Origin: Pantoea cypripedii
Lineage (GTDB): Bacteria; Pseudomonadota; Gammaproteobacteria; Enterobacterales; Enterobacteriaceae
DNA length: 64,000 bases
NCBI RefSeq assembly: GCF_011395035.1
Contig: NZ_CP024768.1
Span: 2,393,286-2,457,285 of the forward strand
Direction of reading: 5' to 3'
The notes under the pieces were generated by a model that did not search any database, had not been told where the DNA came from, and saw only the letters and a list, made by a program, of their open reading frames with translations. Below, one piece after another: positions 1 to 6,299 of this stretch (its first letter is position 1; every line of letters begins with the position of its first letter). The position numbers and the translations under genes are program-made.

Positions 1-55
1 TGTCGCTGCAGGATTCAGCAGCGGCCGCATCCAGCAGCCCTGATGAACGTCCCTT

Positions 56-77
56 CCGGCGCTTATCTCCGGCACTC
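56..77. repeat. 22-bp direct repeat, copy 1
   Basis: This 22-bp stretch, built around cgcttatctccggcactc, recurs without mismatch at 1487-1508 in the same orientation. After the shared block both copies run into a loosely similar TTAGCTCT segment, so the full repeat may be longer and diverged. The two copies bracket three small genes. I do not recognise it as a named element. Confidence 0.7.
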
Positions 78-146
78 ATTGAAGGTGTTAGCTCTGCGAG
101 GGACGGCAGTTACTGTAATTCTTCGGACTATTCCGAACAAGTTAAA

Positions 147-161
147 TGATATTAACTATCA
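147..161. promoter_or_regulatory. Candidate Fur box
   Basis: The sequence TGATATTAACTATCA matches 12 of the 14 defined positions of the 7-1-7 Fur consensus TGATAATNATTATCA. The flanks (AAA before, TTCTCA after) are also typical of Fur sites. It lies about 100 bp ahead of the 118-aa gene at 260 and is followed by AT-rich DNA that could hold a -10 element (TATTAT near 195). Iron control of the downstream gene is inferred from this match only. Confidence 0.5.
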
Positions 162-259
162 TTCTCATCAAATCCTTCGCACCCGATACATAATCTTATT
201 ATAAATCAAATTGTTAGTATTTTACGATGGGCAGTACCTGTCGGGAACGGTGAGATGAA

Positions 260-616
260 ATGGTAAGCATCCATAGCCACACAGCTTCCGCATCTTTTGC
301 CAGACTTAAAACACCAGAGTTGCAGAGGGGTGAGTCCGTGAAAGATTATTACAAGATTGATTTGGAAATATTCATGCAGAGTAACAGGCCATTAATTGCT
401 GAGATCAAAAGTAAAGCGCCGGTTTATGCTGATGACATGGGAATGGATGAAGTGCAGTATATTAACCGCGAAATAAAACGTGCTCATCTGGAATATGTTG
501 AGAGTCTGGGAGTAAAAGACCCATACGAATATTACATTACACAACACGAAGAAGATCGCTATCTCGGCGACCAACTTATCGCACAGCACCGTAAGGCACT
601 CCACTCCAACTCGTAA
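260..616 (+). CDS. Hypothetical protein, 118 aa, possibly iron-regulated
   Basis: I do not recognise this protein. It is soluble by sequence: no signal peptide or hydrophobic segment is visible, and the middle (about residues 30-95) is rich in charged residues, Tyr and Glu, consistent with a small helical protein. The ATG at 260 has a GGTGAG ribosome site a few bases upstream; an ATG six bases earlier runs straight into a stop. The gene stands alone, reading away from the Fur-like site at 147-161, and no downstream partner shares its strand. Lower GC than the housekeeping genes further right suggests accessory DNA. Confidence 0.6.
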   Translation: MVSIHSHTASASFARLKTPELQRGESVKDYYKIDLEIFMQSNRPLIAEIKSKAPVYADDMGMDEVQYINREIKRAHLEYVESLGVKDPYEYYITQHEEDRYLGDQLIAQHRKALHSNS

Positions 617-683
617 TCACTCAGGCCAGGCATAGTTGCCACACAAACAGTGCGGCAACATGCGGCTCAGGACACAACACGAG

Positions 684-851
684 CTAGCGCGTAATAAAGA
701 AAATCGCGGCCATAAAGCCCAGAAATAATACCGCAAAGGTCATAAAACCGAGTCGCGGTGATTTAGCCCGGCCAATCAGCGCGGAAATAAACACCGATAA
801 TAAGGTTAATGTGCCAATCATTACCCAGAGAAGGTATTGCGTATTTGCCAT
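684..851 (-). CDS. Small two-TM membrane protein, 55 aa
   Basis: A 55-codon reading frame encodes a protein starting MANTQYLLWVMIGTLTLLSV. It has two hydrophobic stretches (about residues 6-25 and 36-53) separated by a short basic loop (GRAKSPR), so it should be an inner-membrane hairpin with both ends on the same side. The start is supported by AAGGA six bases upstream of the ATG. It is too short for homology-based naming from memory, but the amphipathic layout and clean ribosome site argue that it is real. It reads in the same direction as the lipoprotein gene at 950-1270, about 100 bp upstream. Confidence 0.6.
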   Translation of the reverse strand: MANTQYLLWVMIGTLTLLSVFISALIGRAKSPRLGFMTFAVLFLGFMAAIFFITR

Positions 852-949
852 GGAGAATCCTTATAAGCAGGCAACAACAATAAAGCGCCACTCTTATACC
901 ATTTTTTTGGCAGACAGGCTCTTATGAGATTACCCAGGTTTACTGCATA

Positions 950-1270
950 CTAAGATGCAGTGTGGCAACGTACCGCTTCCAACGCCTCCAGTTGCTGCAA
1001 TCGTGCGGTAGCCTTTTGGTTGGCTCTGGCTTTCGCAATCCCGTTACCGATACCAAAATCCCCCACAAAACCGACCACCGTGAGCGCATCAAACTGCCCG
1101 GTCTTCGCAATCTGCTGCTGAACGTCATGACTTTTGGCAATTTCCTGCTGCAATGTCGCGCAATCATCATTTTTCGCTTCTTCATCGCTGACCTTTGCGG
1201 ATTGTGGGTACTGTTTCAGTGCACATCCGCTGAGCAGCAGGATGATGAAAAGGCAGGCAGGCTTATACAT
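950..1270 (-). CDS. Putative lipoprotein, 106 aa
   Basis: From the ATG at 1270 the protein begins MYKPACLFIILLLSGCALK. This is a short basic start, a hydrophobic core and a lipobox LSGC, so it is predicted to be lipid-modified at Cys15 and held in the envelope. Ala and Leu occupy the two positions after Cys, with no Asp at +2, which favours the outer membrane. The mature part is helical, with a Gln/Lys-rich segment, a Gly-rich hinge (GFVGDFGIGNGI) and a second helix rich in Ala and Gln, ending near a second Cys. An in-frame ATG at 1285 is possible, but GAGAAG is better spaced for 1270. The function is unknown. Confidence 0.65.
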   Translation of the reverse strand: MYKPACLFIILLLSGCALKQYPQSAKVSDEEAKNDDCATLQQEIAKSHDVQQQIAKTGQFDALTVVGFVGDFGIGNGIAKARANQKATARLQQLEALEAVRCHTAS

Positions 1271-1443
1271 TGCGGTTCTTCTCATCTTTATCGGCGGCAT
1301 AGGTATGGCTGGTTTGACGTTAAGCTATCACAGCAAAAAGACCCCAATCGAGTGATTAACACCACCAGACAGGTTTTGTTCATTTCTGGCAGTATGCAGC
1401 GGGGGTCGATCAGGTAGCACGCCAACCGTGGATAAAAATGAAA

Positions 1444-1465
1444 AAGGCCGCATTTCTGCGGCCTT
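1444..1465 (-). terminator. Rho-independent terminator
   Basis: A perfect nine-pair stem (AAGGCCGCA with TGCGGCCTT) closes a four-base loop. Read on the minus strand it is followed by TTTTTCATTTTT. It could end transcripts that run leftwards from the AbiC-like gene at 1755-2942. Confidence 0.65.
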
Positions 1466-1486
1466 CACCAAAGATTAGTACCCCAC

Positions 1487-1508
1487 CCGGCGCTTATCTC
1501 CGGCACTC
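1487..1508. repeat. 22-bp direct repeat, copy 2
   Basis: Identical to 56-77 and in the same orientation, 1,431 bp away. See the first copy for description. Confidence 0.7.
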
Positions 1509-1754
1509 GCTATGGCTTAGCTCTTGAAGGGGCAAATGAATTATCTCAGATTTATCCTAAAAATATAGTCCCACAACCGCGGTTTTACTCGGGTCCGTGA
1601 AGTTTGTCACAACCATTTGGTGTCTGGCTTGCCGTCTTTGCCGAAGTGACGATGGGCAGGCATGGCTCAAGTGCATCCTTATGGACCGCGTGACCACCAT
1701 CAGACAGAGGCCAAAGAGATAATTATCCAGTTGAAGAACCGGTTGTAAAAAGAC
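1509..1754. other. Non-coding stretch between repeat and AbiC-like gene
   Basis: No convincing gene is present. A plus-strand open stretch from 1662 to 1748 (28 codons) runs unbroken to a TAA but has no start context and no recognisable product. The DNA may be remnant coding sequence from an accessory element. No promoter or hairpin stood out. Confidence 0.4.
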
Positions 1755-2942
1755 TCAATTTTTAATTCTGGCGCTCATTTTAACTATTTCACCTAGATAA
1801 TACTCCCCGATCGTTAAGAATTTAACATCATGTATCATTGCTTCTGAAATGGCTGAAGAAACGCGTTGTTTAAAGGAGTTTAAAAAGAATAAATAACCTT
1901 CTATAGAAGTTACATGATGAATGTTTGACGCTCCTAACGCATCAAGAATGTAATTATTAAGGTTCTTGAAAAAAGGATATAGCGGGGAATTTTTATCTAT
2001 AGCGAAAATTTTATAAAGCTCTGCAAGATTAGACAGATACAATTCACTTTTAAAGCTATATGGATAGGTCGAAAACTGAACTTTCGAAAAATCGAAATGA
2101 CCTGCATAATTAATAAGGGTAATAATGGTTTTACCGAGACTAAGATGAGTGGTTAAGCTCACCCTCGTATCAACTTCACAAAAAGTACAAAGTGCATTAA
2201 CAGCATCGGAAAGAAACACTAAGTCATTATGTAAGTCAACAACATTCAGTACGATAAACTTACCTGCAAAAATGATGTCTCCATCCCTGGCAGTTCTCTC
2301 CACCGTTAACATTAACAGAGAGTGGAGAGTGGATATGTCATCAACCAGTACATGGGGTGAATCGAAATATTCTTCTGATTTCATCTTAACGTTGATGCTT
2401 TCTACACAATCAAGTATATCTTTTAATGATCCAGCTTTCACATCTGTCAAATCCACCTTTGTGTCACATTTAGAGAATGAATTATTAGAGAAGATTTTTT
2501 TGTAAAAAATCATCCTGGCTTTGAATGCGAAATTATTAAATGCGTCTACTTCCACCTTATCCAGCAGGTCATTAAACATTAACTGATGCATCCTGAATTT
2601 TTCAAAATTCATTCTCTCCTGCTGAAAGATCATAAAGCTCTCATTTTTTCTTGCAGTCTCCTGATCCATCACAGATCGTTTTTTTGCTTCATCGGAGAGT
2701 TGTCTATTTTGAAAAATTGCAAATAGCAGTGCGGCTAAAGCTGCGACTGCACCACTCAAAGTAAATAGACCAGAAAGTAAAGAACCAAAATCTGACCATT
2801 TACCAGAGTCACGAGAAACGCCGTCTAAAGAGAATGTAACAGGTATTCCCGTCACATACTCCCTATATAGATATAGAACGACCAATGGAAAAATTAACGT
2901 GATAAGTAAAACGAAGCCCAAAATCAAATATTCTTTACGCAT
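1755..2942 (-). CDS. Putative AbiC-like phage abortive-infection membrane protein
   Basis: The 395-aa protein starts MRKEYLILGFVLLITLIFPL at the ATG at 2942. An upstream extension to 3035 is less likely because it adds a polar leader before the membrane segment. It has one TM helix at about residues 5-25 and a second at about 47-70 (LLSGLFTLSGAVAALAALLF), then a Gln/Glu/Lys-rich coiled stretch and a large soluble domain. This is the layout of the putative phage abortive infection (putAbiC) family. The gene is clearly AT-rich compared with the backbone and lies next to an integrase remnant at the sdsR locus, which fits horizontal acquisition. The defence role is inferred from architecture and context; no catalytic motif is visible. 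It could equally be another membrane-anchored effector. Confidence 0.5.
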   Translation of the reverse strand: MRKEYLILGFVLLITLIFPLVVLYLYREYVTGIPVTFSLDGVSRDSGKWSDFGSLLSGLFTLSGAVAALAALLFAIFQNRQLSDEAKKRSVMDQETARKNESFMIFQQERMNFEKFRMHQLMFNDLLDKVEVDAFNNFAFKARMIFYKKIFSNNSFSKCDTKVDLTDVKAGSLKDILDCVESINVKMKSEEYFDSPHVLVDDISTLHSLLMLTVERTARDGDIIFAGKFIVLNVVDLHNDLVFLSDAVNALCTFCEVDTRVSLTTHLSLGKTIITLINYAGHFDFSKVQFSTYPYSFKSELYLSNLAELYKIFAIDKNSPLYPFFKNLNNYILDALGASNIHHVTSIEGYLFFLNSFKQRVSSAISEAMIHDVKFLTIGEYYLGEIVKMSARIKN

Positions 2943-3167
2943 TTTATCCCTATTTATAAATTGCTTGCCGATCCGCTGGTGAACAGCTCCAGATTGTATG
3001 CATGCCTTGTTTGTAATAATGTACTCATTATGCACACATATGAAAACATTAATGAAATCCTTTGCACGCTAATCCGCATTAGCACCCTCTCCGCCATAAC
3101 TCTGGCGGATGATTCTCCCGGATGATAACGGAAACCGGTGATTATCCGGCTGATAGCACGGCGTTAA

Positions 3168-3290
3168 AACCCGCGACCATATGAAGCGGAATATGGTGAA
3201 GAGTTCGCGCAAAGATTGCCTGGTCATAAAAACATCGCCATGACTAAAAAGTATCTGGATACGCGAGGTCAGGAATTTGTGATGGTATGA
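3168..3290 (+). pseudogene. 3' remnant of a tyrosine-recombinase integrase
   Basis: Frame +3 from 3168 to the TGA at 3288-3290 reads ...EEFAQRLPGHKNIAMTKKYL followed by DTRGQEFVMV. This is the C-terminal end of a phage or island integrase: the (L)GHK box followed by the catalytic-region Y in KKYLD. Upstream in the same frame there is a TAA at 3165-3167 and further stops, and no core domain remains, so only the last 40 codons survive. It points at sdsR, which begins about 75 bp further on. It is the clearest trace of a mobile element in the window. Confidence 0.65.
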
Positions 3291-3304
3291 ACCGAATACA
3301 GGAA
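3291..3304. other. Possible attachment-site remnant
   Basis: The 14 bases ACCGAATACAGGAA begin directly after the integrase remnant stop codon. They match the sense strand of the sdsR 3' region at 13 of 14 positions, in inverted orientation because the sdsR terminator is palindromic. In direct orientation, nine bases (ACCGAATAC) recur at 3375-3383. This could be a scar of integration into the sdsR terminator, but the short length leaves room for chance. Confidence 0.3.
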
Positions 3305-3366
3305 GTTCAGACAAATCCAAGACATTTTCGGACTAGTGAAAATAAATCTCTATAAATCATACAGAT

Positions 3367-3466
3367 AAAAAAAGACCGAATACGATTCCTGTATCCGGTC
3401 CAGGGAAATGGCTCTTGAAGAGCCGTGCGCTAAAAGTTGGCATTAATGCAGGCGAGGTCGCCTTGC
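3367..3466 (-). ncRNA. sdsR: SdsR (RyeB/SraC-antisense) small RNA
   Basis: Read leftwards from 3466, the sequence starts GCAAGGCGACC and contains GCCTGCATTAATGCC, AACTTTTAGCGCACGGCTC and AAGAGCCATTTCCCTGG. It ends in the terminator stem CCGGATACAGGAATCG...TTCGGTC followed by seven T residues. It is about 100 nt long and matches the E. coli sigma-S-dependent Hfq-binding RNA SdsR nearly base for base, including the neighbouring yebY. CTACCTT, at about -13 to -7 from the likely 5' end, fits a sigma-S -10 element. In E. coli and Salmonella an antisense RNA (SraC/RyeA) is made from the opposite strand; the same may hold here, but I cannot define its ends. Confidence 0.92.
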
Positions 3467-3604
3467 CTTTTAAAGGTAGACCACAGGTGATTATTTTCCA
3501 GCCAACCATCACATCGGGGAAGGAAAGCTGCCGACTCTGTGATCGCGACGGCAGAATAGCGCAGGGAAGCGGCGTAGCGGGCTGCCACGCCTCTCAGGCA
3601 GGGA

Positions 3605-3949
3605 TTACTTACTGCACAGCGCCTGAGCGCGGGCGATAATCGGCTCAAGACTCATCTTCTGTCCCGGGTGGGCTTTGTCTTCCGCCTGGATTGAACTGAT
3701 GGATTCTGTGGTGCCACGGCCTGATTTCTGGTTTGCTTCGGCTTTGTCATTCAATGGGTACTGCAACAGCGTGCTCGGGTTGATGGCGAACAACGCACCA
3801 TCCTTTTCACAGCTCAGCATCACTTCTTCACGCGTGAACGGCCATTTGTCTTTGCCAATCTCAAAACGGCTAATGGTAATAATCTGTGCCGCCATCGCCT
3901 GGCTGCACAGGGTCAGCAGCACACAAGCTGGAATCAGTTTCTTCAGCAA
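3605..3949 (-). CDS. yebY: YebY family periplasmic protein (DUF2511)
   Basis: About 114 aa. After an N-terminal signal peptide (LKKLIPACVLLTLCSQAMAA) the mature protein carries the family core ITISRFEIGKDKWPF..EEVMLSC..INPSTLLQYPLND and a final Cys pair partner near the C terminus. It is probably a secreted, disulfide-bonded protein. The most natural start is TTG at 3949, eight bases after GAGGA. The ATG at 3967 lies upstream of that ribosome site and would add six acidic residues in front of the signal peptide. It is the last gene of the copC-copD-yebY copper group, as in E. coli. Its biochemical role is not established. Confidence 0.85.
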   Translation of the reverse strand: MLKKLIPACVLLTLCSQAMAAQIITISRFEIGKDKWPFTREEVMLSCEKDGALFAINPSTLLQYPLNDKAEANQKSGRGTTESISSIQAEDKAHPGQKMSLEPIIARAQALCSK

Positions 3950-3985
3950 AATGTCGTCCTCATACATTCAATCGGTATAGATGAT

Positions 3986-4867
3986 TCAGGCTGGAGCCAG
4001 CGTGGCAAAGACGCTAACCAGCCCGATAACAACAACCGCCAGCAGCAGCTCGAACTGCGTCAGGCGAATAAAAATCGTAGATGCGCGACTTCCCGCCAGG
4101 CGAAAACGCGGCACCAGCCAGTAACGGTTAATCACCGCTACAGTCACCATCACCATCACTAGCAACGCCTTGGCAATCAACAGCTCGCTCCAGAGCGTTT
4201 GGTGCCATTGCAGCGGTGATCCGGCAATCAGCAAACTATTGAAGATGCCGGTTAACAGCGCCAGCGCCACGGCTAAATGCCCATAGCGGGAAAAACGCAT
4301 CATGCTGCGAATCGCATCGGCGCGATGCGCTATCTTGCGTGCTTCACGCATCAGCAGCAGGAGTGGCAGCAGCCCCCCGCTCCAGAACGCCGCCGATATC
4401 AGATGTAATGCATGGTTAGCCTGTTGCAAAGTGCCTTCCCAACCGTCGCGCATCGCCGCATGTCCTACCCCCGCTAACGTGATGAGCTGCAACAATCCAG
4501 TCAGCAACAACCATTGCTGTCGCACGTTGCCGCGCAGCAATAATGCCAGCACGCTGAGTAAGGCAAACAGGAGCTCCCAACGCCATACCTGACCAAAACG
4601 CGTTCCCAACACCGCCTGCCAGGTATCGCTATCCACGACATTATGCCAGTCACCGCTCATCAGGCCCGTTTGCGTGGCGAGCATCAGGACGGCACTGAGT
4701 AAACTCACTACCGCACTTAATTTCAGGATGGCTGACAAGCGTTGCGCCAGCACCGGACGGAAACGCTTCGGTGCCAGCAGTGCGGTATAGAACGCGCTGC
4801 CGGTGAGCAACAACGCGGATAGAAAGTGGCATGCCCGCAGGCAGATCCACAGCGTGCTCAGGCTCAT
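3986..4867 (-). CDS. copD: Copper homeostasis membrane protein CopD/YebZ
   Basis: A 293-aa polytopic inner-membrane protein with about eight hydrophobic helices from residue 5 to the C terminus. His residues sit in several helices (e.g. ACHFLSA, GVGHAAMRDGW, ANHALHLISAAFW). This is typical of CopD, which is thought to move copper across the membrane together with periplasmic CopC. Its ATG overlaps the last base of the copC stop (TAATG), so the two are translationally coupled, and yebY follows 18 bp or more downstream. The length matches E. coli YebZ (about 290 aa). Confidence 0.9.
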   Translation of the reverse strand: MSLSTLWICLRACHFLSALLLTGSAFYTALLAPKRFRPVLAQRLSAILKLSAVVSLLSAVLMLATQTGLMSGDWHNVVDSDTWQAVLGTRFGQVWRWELLFALLSVLALLLRGNVRQQWLLLTGLLQLITLAGVGHAAMRDGWEGTLQQANHALHLISAAFWSGGLLPLLLLMREARKIAHRADAIRSMMRFSRYGHLAVALALLTGIFNSLLIAGSPLQWHQTLWSELLIAKALLVMVMVTVAVINRYWLVPRFRLAGSRASTIFIRLTQFELLLAVVVIGLVSVFATLAPA

Positions 4868-5244
4868 TACTTCACGCTAAATGCATAACTGCCTTTGGTT
4901 TTATGACCATCCACCGAGAGCACATGCCAGTTGACCTGATAGCTACCAGCAGGCAGCGGCTGGCTGAGCGGAATAATCAGCTGGTCATGTTGCTTATCAT
5001 TAAGCCTCGCTTTTTCCGCTGGAATGACCTGATTCTGCGCATTGCGGATCTCAACGCCACTGAAAGCGGGTTCAACATCTTCAGTGAAAGTCAGCGTCAG
5101 TGCTTGTGGCGAGGTAGCAACCGTCGATTTGTCTGCCGGAACCGGCGTTTTGAGATGAGCATGGGCCAGCGCAAACTGACTGAAGGCCAGCGTGGATGAT
5201 GCCAGTAACAGCGCCGCAATGCGGGTTAAGGTCGTCTTCTTCAT
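4867..5244 (-). CDS. copC: Periplasmic copper-binding protein CopC/YobA
   Basis: A 125-aa precursor with a clear Sec signal peptide (KKTTLTRIAALLLASSTLAF...ALA) cleaved just before HAHLKTPVPADKS. This places a His at the mature N terminus, as needed for the Cu(II) site of CopC proteins. The beta-sandwich motifs LTLTFTEDVEP and VNWHVLSVDGHKTKGSYAF are present, with the second His ligand in DGHKTKG. The start chosen is the ATG at 5244, seven bases after AGAGGA. It is the first gene of the copC-copD-yebY unit and diverges from holE, with a 150-bp shared promoter region. Confidence 0.93.
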   Translation of the reverse strand: MKKTTLTRIAALLLASSTLAFSQFALAHAHLKTPVPADKSTVATSPQALTLTFTEDVEPAFSGVEIRNAQNQVIPAEKARLNDKQHDQLIIPLSQPLPAGSYQVNWHVLSVDGHKTKGSYAFSVK

Positions 5245-5396
5245 CAGGTCATCCTCTTTATTGCGGCAATCCACCGCACGCGTGGCAGCAGGATACGCTG
5301 CTGATCTTCAGGTGTCGAGACCTGCAATGCGATCCCTTTTCCCTTGATCCTTAACGATGAAAACATTACTTTTGCCCCTGTTAACAGGAGAAAAGC

Positions 5397-5627
5397 ATGA
5401 GTCAAAACCTTGCCCTGCTTTCGCAGGAAGAGAAAGACAAAGTGAATGTCGATCTGGCCGCCGCCGGAGTGGCTTTCAAAGAACGCTACAATATGCCGGT
5501 CGTCGCCGATTTGGTGGAGCGAGAGCAACCGCAAGCGTTACGTAAGTGGTTTCGTCAGCGTTTAATGCACTATCGCCAGGCGTCACTGAGCCTTTCCCGT
5601 CTGCCTTACGAACCGAAGCAGAAATAA
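5397..5627 (+). CDS. holE: DNA polymerase III theta subunit
   Basis: 76 aa, the usual length for HolE, with the family pattern LAxLSQEEKDKVNVDLAAAG..FKERYNMPV..VEREQPQ. Theta binds the epsilon proofreading subunit in the polymerase III core and mildly stabilises it. The start at 5397 follows CAGGAG at good spacing. exoX begins three bases after the stop, so the two are co-transcribed. The pairing of a proofreading accessory subunit with a DnaQ-type exonuclease gene is also found in E. coli. Confidence 0.93.
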   Translation: MSQNLALLSQEEKDKVNVDLAAAGVAFKERYNMPVVADLVEREQPQALRKWFRQRLMHYRQASLSLSRLPYEPKQK

Positions 5628-5630
5628 TCT

Positions 5631-6299
5631 ATGTTACGTGTTATCGATACCGAAACCTGCGGTTTGCAGGGTGGCGTGGTCGAGGTGGCGTCCGTAGACG
5701 TTATTGACGGACAAATCCTCAATCCGATGAGTGATCTGGTCTGCCCGGACCGTCCCATCAGCCGTGAGGCAATGGCGGTACATCGCATCACCGAAGCGAT
5801 GGTCGCGAATAAACCGCCGATAGAACAGGCGATTGGGCGCTATCATGGCAGCACCCATTATGTGGCCCACAACGCTAACTTCGATCGTCGTATGCTGCCG
5901 GAAATGCCCGGTGAATGGATTTGCACCATGACGCTGGCGCGCCAGCTGTGGCCGGGACAGAAATATGGCAACCAGGCGTTGCGCCACAGTCTGAAGCTGG
6001 ATGTCACGCCCCCCGCTGAACTGCACGCGCACCGCGCGTTGTATGACTGCTATGTCACCGCCGCCTTGCTGATTCGCATCATGGAAAAATCAGGGTGGGA
6101 TGCGGCCCAAATGGTCAGCCGCTGCCAGCCCGCCCCCGTTGTCGATGATGTGTTCCCGTTTGGCAAATATCGCGGACAAAGCATCGGGAGTATCGCGCGC
6201 AAAGATCCTGGCTATTTACGCTGGGTGCTGGAGAATATTCGCGATTTGCGCCCACCCTTGCGGCAGGCGCTACGTAAATACGTGAAGACGGGTCAGTAG
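5631..6299 (+). CDS. exoX: Exodeoxyribonuclease X
   Basis: A 222-aa DnaQ-superfamily 3'-5' exonuclease. The DEDDh motifs are visible: Exo I DTETCGLQGG (Asp and Glu, residues 6-8), Exo II AHNANFDRRML, and Exo III HRALYDCYVTA (His then Asp). A C-terminal FGKYRG segment with RKDPGYLRWVL is the usual DUF3820-like tail of ExoX. ExoX degrades single-stranded DNA and acts as a redundant exonuclease in methyl-directed mismatch repair. The gene overlaps the 3' end of convergent ptrB by seven bases. Confidence 0.93.
   Translation: MLRVIDTETCGLQGGVVEVASVDVIDGQILNPMSDLVCPDRPISREAMAVHRITEAMVANKPPIEQAIGRYHGSTHYVAHNANFDRRMLPEMPGEWICTMTLARQLWPGQKYGNQALRHSLKLDVTPPAELHAHRALYDCYVTAALLIRIMEKSGWDAAQMVSRCQPAPVVDDVFPFGKYRGQSIGSIARKDPGYLRWVLENIRDLRPPLRQALRKYVKTGQ

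Noticed and set aside
3069..3320. 83-codon open frame on the minus strand
   Set aside because: It lies antisense to the integrase remnant, which gives a recognisable protein tail on the other strand; the minus-strand product has no family features.
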